In this document: piece by piece, positions 13,400 to 27,031 of the stretch | How the letters are laid out: each line of letters starts with the position of its first letter | Numbering within the stretch: position 1 is the stretch's first letter | Assembly (NCBI GenBank): GCA_016806645.1 | Contig: JACSYO010002133.1 | Span: 507,501 to 571,500, forward strand | DNA from: Ophiodon elongatus | Lineage: Eukaryota > Chordata > Actinopteri > Perciformes > Hexagrammidae | Reading direction: 5' to 3' | Length of the DNA: 64,000 bases | Program-made: the position numbers and the translations under genes | Notes under the pieces: model-generated | The model's database searches: none | The model's input: the letters and a program-made list of their open reading frames with translations, nothing else | What the model was told of the DNA's origin: nothing

Positions 13400-14155
13400 A
13401 GGCAGAACAATTGCTTTAAATCCTCCCTTCTGTCAAGTCTCTGTTTTCCTGAACATTATGTAAGAGAAGAAAGATGGACTAACATATATCATATTCTGTA
13501 AAGGGAACTCCTCTGCTTGTCTCCTGTTTTTTGTTCTCTGCTCTCTCATTGTCACAAAGGAGACTGTTTTTTGCCTGCATGATTTGCTTTTCAAAAGTGG
13601 TGGTTGTCAAAAAGACGAGCAAGCATGATATTGTCAGCAAAGTTTTAAAGATAGTTATGTATGTACAGTATACTGTATAGAACTGCAATCTGCAGTGTTT
13701 AACATTTATAGTTTGGACAGTTGCATGGCATCAGTCAGGGATGTACATCTGTGTAGTTGTTTTAATGATCAAACTATTGTGTAAAGTTATCATTTTTACG
13801 TAACGCTTATTTTTAGGTTTGCATTTCTTCCTGCTAGTTAATAATAAGTGCTAAAGTAATGTTGATACATGTGCTATCATGTAATATTTCATTGTCTGTT
13901 TTCTTCTATGTTTGAAGATTGAAATGATTTGTGGTAGATGTTGTAAGCATAATGCAGATTTATTTTCTTAGTGTTGCATTGAAAACATTTTGTTGAAAAA
14001 GGGTTTTTTTTTTATTCTGAGGTAATCATACTGTATGTTACAATTTAATGTCAAACATTATAAAGTGCTTTATACAGTGCTTGCTCTTATTTGCACAGTG
14101 ACAATCTAAAGTCTTAATATATCTATTTTATAAATAAATGTAATATTTCCAGCAA
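13400..14155 (+). other. 3' UTR of the large plus-strand gene with polyadenylation signal
   Basis: After the TGA at 13397-13399 the sequence becomes AT-rich. A canonical AATAAA at 14133-14138 (within taaataaatg) is the best candidate poly(A) signal, giving a UTR of about 750 nt. Confidence 0.6.
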
Positions 14156-16110
14156 TAACTCATGTTTTTGTATTTAAGTTTGTGTTCAATAAGTATTTTT
14201 GCTTGAACAGTTAGGTACACTCTTGCTGCTGATTTATCTCGACTCAACATGGTTTCCCATCGCAGTGTTTACATGCCATCATAAGTGAAATGGAATGCTA
14301 AGTATTGGCATGACAAACAGAAGATGTGACGCCTGAGGTCACATTCCAGCCTGCAGGGAGGTGTCCAATGACCATATTAATCATAATGCTTTGTTGGATG
14401 CTATCTTTAAAAAGTGTCTGCTGTTAGGTGTGGCTTCAACAGTTTCACATTATTCAAGTGGGTGTTCCCTTTTTGTTCTTAGCTGTGGCAACACAAACTG
14501 TTATGGTGATGATTAGATAAAACATCCATTAGACTGGGTGGATTGAGTTGTAAAATTGTAGCTGCATGTATATGTTTGCGAGTCATGTACTTTGTGTTCT
14601 TGTCCGTCACTTCGCTGTTTCAGTTTTACCAGAGACATTCCCACGAAAACAATACAATCTGCTTCTTATTATTAGCCATGACATCAACTGGGAAAGTCAT
14701 TATTACTTCACATCATGTCATAGTCTTCAGAGCAATTATTTTGAGTCTGTTTTTCCATGCTATGTCATATGTCATAAAAAAGTGCAGCACTGCTTTCACT
14801 GCAGCAGTGAAACACTTGCTCCAGTCAGCCCTGGATTCCGAGTTAAGACTTGTTATTAGAACTAAGCTGATAAGAGATGCCGACAAGAGACTTATCTTGT
14901 GTTTTGTATAGCGCTAAAGACCACAAACGGCAATATTTAAGGAATACTATAGCTATTCGTTGGGTCTTTGTGAATGTAGCGGGATGTACTTGGCTTGCAT
15001 ACTGAATGTATGTAAACTCCAAAGAAATATGTTTTCTTGTGTTAAATCTTCTAAAATTCTTCATTTAAGGCATACCGAATCCACAACCCAAATATACACG
15101 AGGCAGACTTGCAATAATTTAATTTTCCCTGATAAGATGGAAACAATTTGTTTAAATAGGTACTTTTTTATAATTTTTTTAATTTTGGTGAGAAAAAGTA
15201 GGATTTGAGGCTCCTTCCATCATTAAATAAACCTGTAAAGCTGCATTCTCTGCAGTATGGAATCTACTAAATGCACATGACAGCAGTATCAGCTTTCACA
15301 AAATAACAAACAGCCTTTTCTCTCTGTGTGTGTGTGTGCAGAGCATATAACAGATGCAGTTGGTCAAAGTGAAACAAAATAGGTACCAAACATAACAAAT
15401 AGCTTTGAACAGTGATTTGAGGCACAATAATATTATCATACATATTATTATGGAATGATGTAGTAGGGTTTTATTTTGATATATTAGCAAAAGTATTCGA
15501 GTATTGAATACACAGTGGGTAATCTATTTTAGATTTAATAATTATACATGTGTATGTTTTCAAAAGTGAAACAAGCAAAATATTTTTTGGACGTTAACAC
15601 TTGTTAACCACCACACTGGACAGATATATTGCGTCAAATAAAATTTTCATTATCATGGAGAAATGTTTTCATGTGAGTGGAGCTCTTCGACCATCTAGTG
15701 GTTGCTTAGTGTAGTTACTGTAGTTATGAGAAATCATATTCACTGAAAAACTCACCACCCGTGAGTATTAATTCATGTGACCTACCATCCTCGCAATACC
15801 TTGATTATAGAGTGAATACTGTGGGCAGATTTTTGCAGGCAAGCTCAGATGAGATGATATCAGTTATCATAAACAACTCCTGATATTCAGTCAAAGGTTT
15901 GAACTCTTCCGCTCTTCTCATGTCGAAACACGAAAAGCAACTCTTGTGGTTTGAACACTATTCTCGGGAAGTGGTGCGTGAGTTTTTAATTAAAGAGATA
16001 CTAACTCACAGTGCAGGTCTCTACTTTTCTATTATTCTTTCTAGTGTAGTGATTCACTCCATTTATTTAATTTATTTAATAAAATACAGGGGACATAAAC
16101 AAAGTGGTGC
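14156..16110. other. Intergenic DNA between convergent genes
   Basis: AT-rich interval between the 3' end of the plus-strand gene and the 3' end of the minus-strand myosin gene. It contains a short GT tract near 15326-15340 and a CTCF-like core (CCACTAGATGG on the minus strand, 15691-15701). No coding exon was supported. Confidence 0.55.
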
Positions 16111-16115
16111 ATTCA

Positions 16116-16210
16116 TTTATTCTTTATTTCACTCATGTTGCATGGAGAATAAAGGAACTAAAATACTACAATCAAACTACTGTTCATCCTTGAAGAACCT
16201 GTTGAAGGCG
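16116..16210 (-). other. myh6/7-like: Myosin heavy chain 3' UTR with two AATAAA signals
   Basis: On the minus strand the TGA at 16213-16211 is followed by about 90 nt of UTR carrying AATAAA at 16128-16123 and again at 16121-16116. Short 3' UTRs are usual for sarcomeric myosin genes. Confidence 0.65.
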
Positions 16211-19200
16211 TCACTCTTCGTCATGTGCTTTCTGTACAAAGAAAAAATGGCAGAAAATCAGATTTTTTTTCCTGCCAATTCCTGACAAAGCATAAACGTT
16301 ACTCACTCTGCTTTGCATGATTCCAAGATAGTTACTAATCAAAAGTTGCATTATTCGTAATGATTACTGACCTTAGTACCAATGTCACGGCTCTTTGCCC
16401 TGAGCTTGTTGACCTGAGACTCTGCGATGTCAGCCCTCTCCTCGGCTTCCTCCAGCTCATGCTGTATCTTGCGCAACTTGCCCAGATTTGTATTGGACTG
16501 TTCCTCCTAAAAAATCAAGATGCGAGTATGGAGAAATTTTGATTGAGCTGACTCATAAAGAGGCCAATGGACCACATTTCAGTAAATGAAGGAGTAGTAT
16601 TTTCGCTTACAGCCTCCTCTGCAGTTCGCTTGTAGGATTTGACTTTCAGCTGCAACTTATCCACCAGGCTCTGCAGACGGCTCAGATTCTTTTTGTCTTC
16701 CTCCGTCTGTTGAATTAGCACATAAGACATATTGCTTGTTAAAGCATAACCTTTCAGCTTTTGGTGAATGTGTATTACGGAGTCGTGTCTGTAGCGCGTA
16801 CCTGGTAGGTGAGCTCTTTGATGCGCCTCTCGTACTTACGGATACCTTTCACTGCCTCACTGCTTCTCTTTTGCTCCAGGTCCACCTCATTTTCCAACTC
16901 TCTCATCTATAAAAGAGCAGTTATGGATGGAGTTTTATTGTATTGTACGCTGATACTGTGAGGTGGAAGTTAGAAATGCTTACCCTGGCCTCCAGCTTCT
17001 GGATCTGCTTCTTGCCACCTTTCATGGCTATTTGCTCAGCTTCATCCAGACGATGCTGCAGGTCTTTGATGGTTTGTTCCATGTTTTTCTTCATACGCTC
17101 CAGGTGAGAGCTAGTGTCCTGCTCCTTCTTTAGCTCCTCTGCCATCATGGCAGCATCAGTAATGGCCTTCTTCGCCTTCTCCTCTGCATTCCTGCACTCC
17201 TGCACCGCCTCGTCCACCTCATTCTGAAGCTGAGCTGTGTCGGCCTCAAGCTTCTTCTTCTGGTTCAGCAAGCTGGTGTTCTGCAGAGAATCAAAGTTTC
17301 ACACTGATTACCTTGAGGTAAATAAAAGATAAATTAAATTAAAAGTAGTGTGCAACTTAAATATGCTGAAATACCATGACATAAAGATTTAAAATACCTG
17401 CGAGTGCAGCAGCTGAACCCTCTCACTGACATCCAGCAGCTCCTGCTCAGCCAGTTTACGACCTCTCTCACTTTGCTCCACCACAGACCTCAGCTCATCC
17501 AGCTCAGCCTGCATCAGGTTATTACGCCTCTCCACCATGGCAATGTTCTCCTTCAGATCATCATTGGCACGGAGAGCATCATCCAGCTGCAGCTGAGCGT
17601 CCTATTCACAAAGAATTTTATTTTTTATGTAACTTGAAATCCATTATTTCAATAATTAAAAGAAGAAAGAAAACATGTAGAGTCTCTATAGTACCTTCAG
17701 GTGAGCATGGATTCCCTTGAGCTGCTTCTGAGCCTCTGATGCCTGCCTGTTGGCCAAGCTCAGCTGGATCTCCATCTCATTGAGGTCTCCCTCCATCTTC
17801 TTTTTCACCCTGAGAGCCTCGTTTCTGCTGCGAGTCTCAGCCTCCAGAGAGCTCTGCAGAGTGTCCGTCACCCTCTGATGGTTACGCTTGGCCTGCTCCA
17901 TCTCCTCGTCCTTCTCAGCCAGCTTCCGCTCCATTTCGGCCTTCACCTGGTTGAACTCAAGCTGAGCTCGGAGGATCTTACTCTCCTCATGCTCGAGGGT
18001 ACCCTGTTAAAAGCAGTAATGCACTGCATATCTTTTAAAGCATCAGAAAGGTAATTCTAGCAAATGGATCAATGGTAAAATGTTCACAACATTTAATATT
18101 TGTTCACCTCAGCTTCCTCTAGAGCAGATTGTATGTCAGCCTTCTCCTGCTCCAGCTGTTTACGGATCTTCTCCAGCTCGTGGATGCTCTTTCCTCCCTC
18201 ACCAAGTTGCTCAGTCAGGTCAGAAATTTCCTCTGTTTTGTGCATATTCATTTATTTTACTATAGCCCCAATCTTTCTACTGTATTCAGTGTATGTTCAA
18301 AGGAGCTTCATGTTTTTTTTTATTTTCCTACCTTGGAGATTCTTGTTTTCTCGTTTCATGGTCTCCAGCTGATCTAGAGATTCTTCATAAGAGTTTTTCA
18401 ATTTGAAGATCTCAGTGCTGAGGGAACGAGCCTCTTTCTGGGCAACTTCCAGCTCAGTGTGGGACTCCTCATACTTCTGCTTCCACTCAGCCAGGACCTA
18501 ATTGAATTGTTTATTAAATCATGGTATGTTATTACATTATGCACACACTCAATCTATCCATTCATAACTTCATTCTGTACTTAAGTGCACTTATCTGCAA
18601 TGGGTCCCTGTCATTTTATGTCATTACCTTGTCAAAGTTTCTTTGTTTCTTGTCCAGAGCTGCAGCAGCAGCATTAGATCTCTCCACATCCACCATGAGA
18701 TCCTCAATCTCACTCTGAAGCCTGTGCTTGGTTTTCTCCAGGGAGGAACCTTTGGCATTAGCAGCTTCAACAGCTTCTTCTGCATCCTGTAAGCGTTGAG
18801 CTAACTTTTTCCTAAGAGCAAAAATTAAAGTATCAAATTATTACTTCTCAGATAAAGTGGGAATATCATGGTAAAACTTAGGAACTGTCTCGAGATGGGT
18901 CTACGGAATCCTTACTTTGCTTCTTCCAGCTCCTCTGTTCTCTGGATGGCATCAGTTTCATACTTGGTTCTCCACTGAGCCACCTCAGAGTTTGCCTTGG
19001 ACATGCTGCGTTGGAGCTCAGATTTGGCCTCCTGCTCCTCCTCAAATTGCTCCCTCAACAAATCACAGTCATGGCGAGCAGACTGCACTGAATGTGCAAG
19101 TGCATTCTTCGCCTTCGATAAAGAACCACACGGTAAAGGAATTTTGCAAGTAGACATAATTTTAAAAGCATAAGTTCTTAAAGAACGACTGTACCTTGAC

Positions 19201-22200
19201 TTCCTCTTCTAGTTGTCTCTTGAGGTCCTCAATCTGCTGAGTGAAAGACTGCTTCCCTCTGGTCAGCTGCGAGATCAAGCTGCCCTTCTCCTCCAGCTGC
19301 CTGGCAAACTCACCTGTAAAATAAAGGTTTGTAAGCCCCACATCAAGCTGCAGGTGGTGAATCTTTATTTTCTGAACATAATGTAACACTTAGGTCTGCA
19401 TGCACTAATAGTCTGGGGTTTGTTGTTTCAAGGCATGTATCGACAACAGTAAAAATTAATTGTGAGTGTATGTTAAACTGGTTACCATTTTCAGTTTGAA
19501 GCTTTGCTTTTTGCATTGTTAAGTCATTGATGGTACGCTGGCCTTCTTCCGATTTTGTCTTGTATTCGCTCATTTGATCCTCCAGAGTGCGACACATTTT
19601 CTCCATGTTGGTCTAAGTTAAATTATTCATATTAATATGTAAATCATGGAATGTATACAACCCAACAATCATTTTCTGTATATTATGTATTAAAGACATA
19701 GGCTAGTTTAACATTTAGAAAGCTAGAGAGTTAGATGAGAACATCAATACCACTTTCCAAACACAAGTCGTTTTGATCTTCCTACGTCACTCTCTTCTGT
19801 CGTTTGTATGGCAAATATGGAGCTACTGTCTGCAGACAGTTTGCTTATATTAGCACAAATATTGCATATCTGCCCAATGATAATTTCTTCTCATCTAACT
19901 CTCTGTAAGAATGCAAAACAGCATATTCCACAAAATGTAAAATAATGCGTTCTATGTCTTACTTTAACTTTGACAATGTGCTCCATGTTGGACGCCACAT
20001 CATCCAGCTCCAGTCTGAACTCGCTCTTTTCTTTCTCCAGCTTCTGTTTGACTCTTTGCAGGTTGTCAATCTGCTCTCCCAGGTCAGCCACGCTGTCTGC
20101 ACTTTTCTTTCTCAGTGCAGCAGCAGTGGCTTCATGCTGTAGAGTGGCCTCTTCGAGGTCTCTGCGCATCTTTTGAAACTCTGCCTCCCTCTTCTTGTTC
20201 ATCTCGATCTGGACAGTAGTGGCTCCTCCGGCCTCCTCCAGCCTCTCACTGATCTCCTCCAGCTCTCTGGCCAAGTCGGCCCTCTGTTTCTCCACCCTGG
20301 CCCGGGCAGCTCGCTCTGCCTCCAGTTCTTCCTCCAACTCTTCAATGCGAGCCTTGATGAAATTCATCAGATGATTATAAAGTTTAAGTAGGTAGAAGAT
20401 ATTTAAGTAGAAGATAATGCAACAAATAAGACCTGTTTTTTTTACCTGCAACTCTTTTAGTTTCTTCTGGAGTTGGGCACCCATGGCTTGTTCATCCTCA
20501 ATCTTACTTAGCTGCTGGCTGATTTCAAAGTCTTTCCTATATTTAAAGACAGAATTGTTCACTTTAGTAATAATCTGTTTTCGCACAATGGGTGTTGGTG
20601 ACTATGAAAGATTAGCTTTACTTTTTGAGTTTTTCCTCCAGCTGCTGCTTGTCATTCTCCAAATCCATCAAATTTTCTTGGGTTAACTTTAAGTCCCCTT
20701 CCAATTTTCTCTTGGCTCTTTCCAGATCCATCCTCACTTTCTTCTCTTGCTCCAATGATCCTTCAAGCTAACAGACATGTCAAACATTACTCCGTAAATT
20801 GGTGCTCGAGAACTTGAGATTTAGTTGCAAATACCACTGTACTCACATCATCGACTTGCTGCTCCAGCTTGGTTTTGGCCTTGGTCAGAGTATTGACTTT
20901 GTCCTCCTCACTCTGCAGGTCGTCCAGTGTTTGCTGATGAGCCTCCTGAAGAGCTTTCTTCTCTTTGGTCAACTTAGCAATGATTTCATCCAAAGCTGAC
21001 ATCTCTTCAGTCATGTTTTTAACCTTCGGATTCAAATCACAGTTGGTGTTTAGTCAGGAATTTAGAAACATTCTTCATTAATACATATAACCGGTCTTTA
21101 AATCTGCAACATCTGTTTGTTTGTTTATTTTTTGGGCCACTTGTATACATTTACATACCTTTGAAGTCAATGGCTAATAGTTTAGCATACAGTTGCCTGT
21201 TTACACATCAAGCAGACATAAAGCAACATTGATAGTATGCAGTATGCGATATCCCCTTGACTGACACTTGAGACTACCTGAAAGCCTCAACAGAATTTTT
21301 TTGGGGGGGGTCTTTAAATGAAGGGAAAAAAATGTGTCACTTTAAATCTGTCTTTTAAAAGCTTACTAATGTCCAGCAATGTGTTCAGTTTATTCAAATG
21401 CAAAACCCTTGTATAAGCAGCCTTATTAATGACAATAGCCATGGTGATGTGTGTGCAAAGCATGTATAGCCCAGTTGCCGTAGCTTGCATCCATGACATC
21501 CTGTACATTGTCAGACTTCTGTGAATCAAAACAGTAAAGTTGTAGGCTACAAAACTAACAGTGGGCTGGAAGATGCTAAAACGTTCTTCAGAGTTAAGGA
21601 GAACTGCAGCCAGGTGATAATTCTCTGTGGGTTTTGTCATGCTTCGGCTGTGCCTCGCCCTCATTCCTACTGTTATGTTTACTCTTTGTCTATTTATGCT
21701 GCTTAATCCTTGTGTTTCCCTGCACGCTGCTTAATCCTTGTATTTCCCTGTGCCTCATTTCCTTTTTCCGCTGCCCTCTCCCAGTTCCTCGCCAGTCTGC
21801 TTGTCCCGTTCCACCACAACTAACACTAACCATTTCTCAAATAAAACTGCTTGTGAACCTTTGGAAACCTCTGTCCGAGTTCTGCTTTTGGGTCCAAAAT
21901 CCACCCTACAGAACAGGTTTGCTGCTGCAAACCTACAATCGGCTGCTTTCATTACCTTGTTCTCTGTGGCATGCTTTTCCTTTTCCACTTTAGCCAGAGT
22001 CAGCTCCAGATCATCGATGTCCTTCTTGAGTTCTGAACACTCGTCCTCCAGCTTTCTCTTCTTGGCAGTCAGCTCTGCATTCATCTCCTCTTCATCTTCC
22101 AGTCTCTCTGATAGCTCTTTGGTTTTGCCCTCAAGCTGGATCTTACTCTTGATGAGACCCTCACAGCGCTCCTCAGCATCTGAGAGATTATCTTGTTCCT

Positions 22201-25200
22201 GCAAACAGTAGATTTAACAAATTTGTTACTCATCACATTTTCATAAGTACATCGTTGTAAGTTTTAGGTAAACTGAATGACTCATCTTACAGCTTGAATG
22301 TGGAGCTGCAGGTCATTCTTCTCTTGGAGAAGGGTGACCATTTTTTCCTCCAACTCTTTCTTGCGAGCCTCAGATTTAGCATAAGCCTCTTTGAGCTTCG
22401 TAAACTCCTCCTTCATGTTTGCCATCTCCTTCTCAGACTCAGCTGATTTCAGCAGAGGTTTAATCTTAAAGTACATCTTCATCCAGGGCCAATTCTTGAC
22501 ACCCATGAAGGCCCGCACATTCCACTGGATCACCAGTAAGGAATCCCTGTAGTCAAAATAATTTAGCTAGAATCTATTTTTCTGTACCCTGTCCTGTATT
22601 TTATTTAATTTTTTACAGTAAATAAAAAGTAAAAAAGTAGAGCACTGACCTGCGCTCAACAATTTTCTGGAACTCAATTCTGGCAAGTACTCCTCTGGAT
22701 CTCGCTTGAATTGCTGTAATGATTAGAGAGAGTCGCTCGTCTCTCATCTCCTCAAGAACACCAAGCAGACCAGCTTTGAAGAACACCTGAAATTGAAAGA
22801 ACGTTTTTCATAACCTGCACAATTATTTATCCCAACATTGAACCCTCCTCTTTGTAAACAAAACCAACCTTTGTGTGTCCCAGTTTGTACTGCTCATGAT
22901 CAATATCCAAAGAGCCCAAAAGTTTTTCTGCTCCTTTCTTATTGTCAATGAACTGTCCCTCAGGGATAGCGTTAGGGTTTAGGATGCGATATCTGAAATG
23001 GTACAACCATAACATCATTAAAATAATTGAATACATTTGCAAATAAATTACAATAGCAATGCCATCAGTGATGCCTTTGGATCAAGACTCATGGACCACA
23101 CACATTACCTACACAAGTTAGGGCCTGATCAATCCCGGCCTGGTCGCCCAGGCGAGGGTGTGAGTCCCAAAGCGCCCGATGACACTAGGTTACATCACTG
23201 ATGTTGTGTCCAAGTGCATTGCAAGATTTGTGAAAGAGCAGTCAATAAACATTGCTTTTCTTGCCTTTGTTTGAAGTCTCCATACTGGATCCTATTGGGG
23301 AATCCCTTCCTGCAGATCCTTATGCCTTCCAGCACACCGTTGCAGCGCAGCTGGTGCATAACTAGAGGATTCTCCATTGCCCCAGGAGTCTTGCTCTCGT
23401 TGGGAATGATGCAGCGTACAAAGTGGGGGTGAGTTGACCTGAGATTGGTCATCAGTTTGTTCAAGTTCTCCTGTAAATGAAGACAATGAATATGAACAGG
23501 TCCTATATACAAAATATGGGACATATACCAAACCATTGCCGTATTTTACCCTATGCAGTGCAGATACAGTCTGGAAGGAAGAACCTTTCTTCTTTGTTCC
23601 CTTTCCCTTGCTTGCTGAATCTTGTGTTGTATAGAAGTTGTAGATATAAAGGTGCAATTGTCATTTTCTTCTTTGTTGATAATCTGAACAATTCAAGGAT
23701 GAATAATCAGTGTGGTCAAAGACCCCTTACCTGCATCTGCACTAGCATACCCAGCAAACAGGACAGCCAGTAACTTCAGGTTGGACTTCTGAAACAGTCC
23801 AACCACGGTCTCATTCAGTGGGTCCTTGTTCTTCACCAACCAGTTACCGATATTGTAATCAACATTACCAGCATAGTGAACCAGGGAGAAATGACCCTCT
23901 GGTCTCCCCTTAATTACCCTGGGCTTCAGGAAGTTGGGACTTTTACCCAGATGGTTGTCATACAGTTTGGCTTTAAATGTTGCGTCACTGGCTTTGGGGA
24001 ACATGCACTCCTCTTCAAGGATGGACATGATGCCCATGGGCTGAAGGAAGGAATTGATTATTAGACATGTTACAAAGATTAGCTTTTGCTTGTTACATGA
24101 ATTCTGAAATACAATTTAACTCTGCACCAACCTTCTCAATGAGTTCAATGCAGGCTGCCAAGTCCATCCCAAAGTCAATGAATTCCCACACAATGCCCTC
24201 TTTCTTGTACTCTTCTTGTTCCAGGACAAACATGTGGTGGTTGAAGAACTGCTGCAGCTTCTCATTAGTATAGTTTATGCACAGTTGCTCAAATGTGTTG
24301 AACTAGGAAGAGCATTCAAAGAGAGAAGTTAGTAAAAGTTTATTTCATACTTAAGTCTCAATAAAACCTGTTATACTCACATCAAAGATCTCAAAACCGG
24401 CAATGTCCAGCACACCAATAAAGTGCTGGCGAGGTTGCTTGGTATCCAGAGATTGGTTGATTCTCACCACCATCCACAAGAACATTTTCTCATACACTGA
24501 CTTGGCCAGTGCACCGATAGAGTAGTTCACCTAGATAATTGCATAAAATCAGTGACAATGAAATTTAAACTCACTTTATTCTTCAGACCCCAGATGGATT
24601 TTAGTGGAGTGCCTGCATTTTTCAACTTACTTGCTGCACATTTTGGCCTTTGGTGACCCACTCGTTGCCCACTTTCACTCTTGGGTGACAGAGGCCCTTG
24701 ATGAGGTCAGCAGAGTTCAAACCCATAAGATATGCAACTTTGTCTGTATCTGTAATGGATTTTGTTTTGGAGAAGCATAAACTACATTGTTTTGTGTACA
24801 ACAAGTCATGAATTGGTGGTAGTTATACTCTTTTAAGACAATAAAAGTAAGCTGTTCTATATTGTCCTGATAATCTTTTACCCTCTGTGCCGTCAGTCTC
24901 TGCTTGCTCTTCCCTCTGCTTCTGTTTGAACTTCATGTTTCCATAATGCATGACGGCACCAGTCATCTTGTAGATGCCATTCTTCTCCTCTTGGGTGAAG
25001 CCGAGGACATCAAAGGCTGCCTTAAACAAAAAAAATGACATCTAAGTTAGTTGTGAAACTTCATGTATGGAGTCTTTAACATGCACTCTGTTTCTTACAT
25101 CAGTAGCCATCAGCTCTTCTGCATCATCAATAGAGGCTACAGTTGTCTCTCCTTGGGAGATGAAGGCGTAGTCATAGGGGTTGTTGGTGATTAGCAGCAT

Positions 25201-27031
25201 ATCTGTCAAAGAAAGGTTTCAGTCTGTGTGTGTATGTGCACAAAACACGAAACACGAAACAACTTATTTAGGTTCAAATATATTCTATGGTTCATCCAGC
25301 GCTCACCCAGCAGTTCTGGTTTCTTTTGGGACAGAATCTGGTAGAAGATGTGGTAGTCTCTTTCAGCCTTGAGCTGAAAAGTGACACGGGATTTCTCCAG
25401 CAGATCTGACAAATATGACAATGATATCATCTGTTATAGTGCACAACCTCCCAGTGTATTCTATTGTACAATGGAGATGTTCATGTCACACTCTACTTAC
25501 ATGTCTCAATGTCAGCAGAAGCCAATTTTCCACTGACACCAAAGTGGATTCGAATGAATTTACCCTGTGAGAAGGGGGAAAAAAGACAATTTGATTGGCC
25601 CATTACAAAAATGTAACTTAAGGATAAAGATTTTGTTTTAGTGCCCCAAAATCCCCTTATTTCCTTCAAAAACAGATGTTTCGGAACTCAATTGTGAGCT
25701 ATGTTGAGATTGAAGCATCTACAGTAGCCTCAGAGAAAATCTGGGTTTCGGGAGCTGATGGGCACAATGGCAGTTCCTATTTAATAAAATGAGTAATAAG
25801 GAAACTCACAAATCTGGATGAATTGTCATTTCTGATGGTCTTGGCATTTCCAAAGGCCTCCAGAGCAGGGTTGGCCTGGATGATTTGATCCTCCAGGGTA
25901 CCCTGCGGATTTATTAGTTGCAAATTTAGGCCACAAAATGTAATATTATGTGATCATAAAAATAAAAAAAGAGTCTTAAAATGTATAATCAAGCCAACCT
26001 TTTTCTCCTGAGCAGCATCCTTCTTGCCAGAAACAGCTGCAATGCTGGCAAAGTACTGGATGACTTTTTTAGTGTTCACAGTCTTTCCTGCACCCGATTC
26101 TCCACTGCAGATGAAAACAAACAAACTGTACATGTCAAGGAGACAAAACAAACTCTGCTCTTAAAATTGGAATCAGATGAGACTTTTATGAAAAACTCAC
26201 GTGATAAGAACAGACTGGTTTTCTCTGTCTGCAAGATTTAAAACAATGTTCAGTTATCTTTGAATGTTTGGATGGTGTTAGAGATTGTAAAGCGCTGCAT
26301 CAGAGATGAGATGACGTATAAAAACAGCTTAACATACCTGACAACATGTATTGGTAAGCGTTGTCAGAGATGGAGTAGATGTGAGGAGGAGCTTCACTCC
26401 TCTTCTTTCCTCTGTAGGCATTGACCACCGCCTGATCGTACACTGGCAGCATCTTGTAGGGGTTGACCGTCACACAGAACAGCCCTGAGTAGGTCTGTGG
26501 ACAAACACACATAAAACAAGTCAATTTATTTGGACTTAGATTTCATGCAAAGGAAAAAAAAAACGTAGATCTGCGTTCATTACATACGTAGATCATCCAT
26601 GCTGCATAACGCTCTTTGAGGTTAAACAACACAGCAGGTTCATGGAGGAAGGTGAACATCGCCATGTCCTCAATTTTATCGAACTTTGGCGGGTTCTGAG
26701 GGTGGATATCTTCCTCCTTATGGGTTGTAGTCTGAAAATATTTACCATAGAGAATATCTCAGTTAGAATTGCTGTAAAAGTCATCAAAGGTCACAGTGTA
26801 CACAGTGTTTATATGTGACATAATTACTTTTCCAAACTCAGTTTCAACGGTGGCTTTGTTGCCATCTCTGGAGGTGACTATGGCTTTAACGTACTCCACC
26901 TCAGGGTCGGGCACAAAACACTCTTTCTTAATGTCGAAGGGTCGGGTCTGGGCCTCCAGACGCTCCTTATCTGACTTTCTCAGAAAGGAAGCGGCAGGCC
27001 CAAATTCTGCCATGAGAGCGTCGCACGACAT
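16211..27031 (-). CDS. myh6/7-like: Sarcomeric myosin heavy chain, cardiac/slow type, 37 coding exons, 1937 aa
   Basis: Thick-filament motor of striated muscle. Coding exons, 5' to 3' on the minus strand: 26828-27031, 26588-26731, 26338-26494, 26201-26228, 25999-26104, 25810-25902, 25501-25564, 25307-25405, 25099-25202, 24882-25020, 24631-24749, 24381-24530, 24132-24302, 23731-24040, 23550-23620, 23265-23470, 22869-22992, 22650-22786, 22291-22546, 21956-22198, 20847-21023, 20622-20767, 20446-20536, 19963-20352, 19486-19612, 19195-19313, 18916-19112, 18628-18811, 18332-18497, 18108-18232, 17695-18003, 17398-17601, 16984-17280, 16802-16906, 16611-16706, 16372-16506, 16211-16231. They sum to 5814 bases with consistent phase. 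Visible parts are the SH3-like N-terminus (MSCDALMAEFGPAAS), the P-loop GESGAGKT, loop 1 (GKKDAAQEKK), loop 2 (KGKGTKKKGSS), the actin-binding region, a WNVRAFMGVKNWPW light-chain-binding helix, a ~1100-residue coiled coil and the tail KKAHDEE. The flanking genes favour MYH6/MYH7 orthology; atrial, ventricular or slow skeletal expression cannot be decided here. The frame is intact. Confidence 0.93.
21614..21930 (+). mobile_element. Retroelement-tail-like repeat inside the largest internal myosin intron
   Basis: The intron between coding exons 20847-21023 and 21956-22198 is unusually long (932 bp). Its second half is a C/T-rich block ending aataaaactgcttgtgaacc ... cgagttctgcttttgggtcc ... ctacagaacag, which resembles the 3' tails of dispersed fish retroelements. 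Inside is an imperfect tandem copy (gctgcttaatccttgtgttt at 21699 and gctgcttaatccttgtattt at 21727). The family name is not certain. Confidence 0.5.

Noticed and set aside
23195..23264. Possible miR-499-like hairpin in the intron after the GDFKQR exon
   Set aside because: Short words such as acatcactgatgt and ttgcaag resemble parts of miR-499, but the seed and arm order do not fit a precursor.
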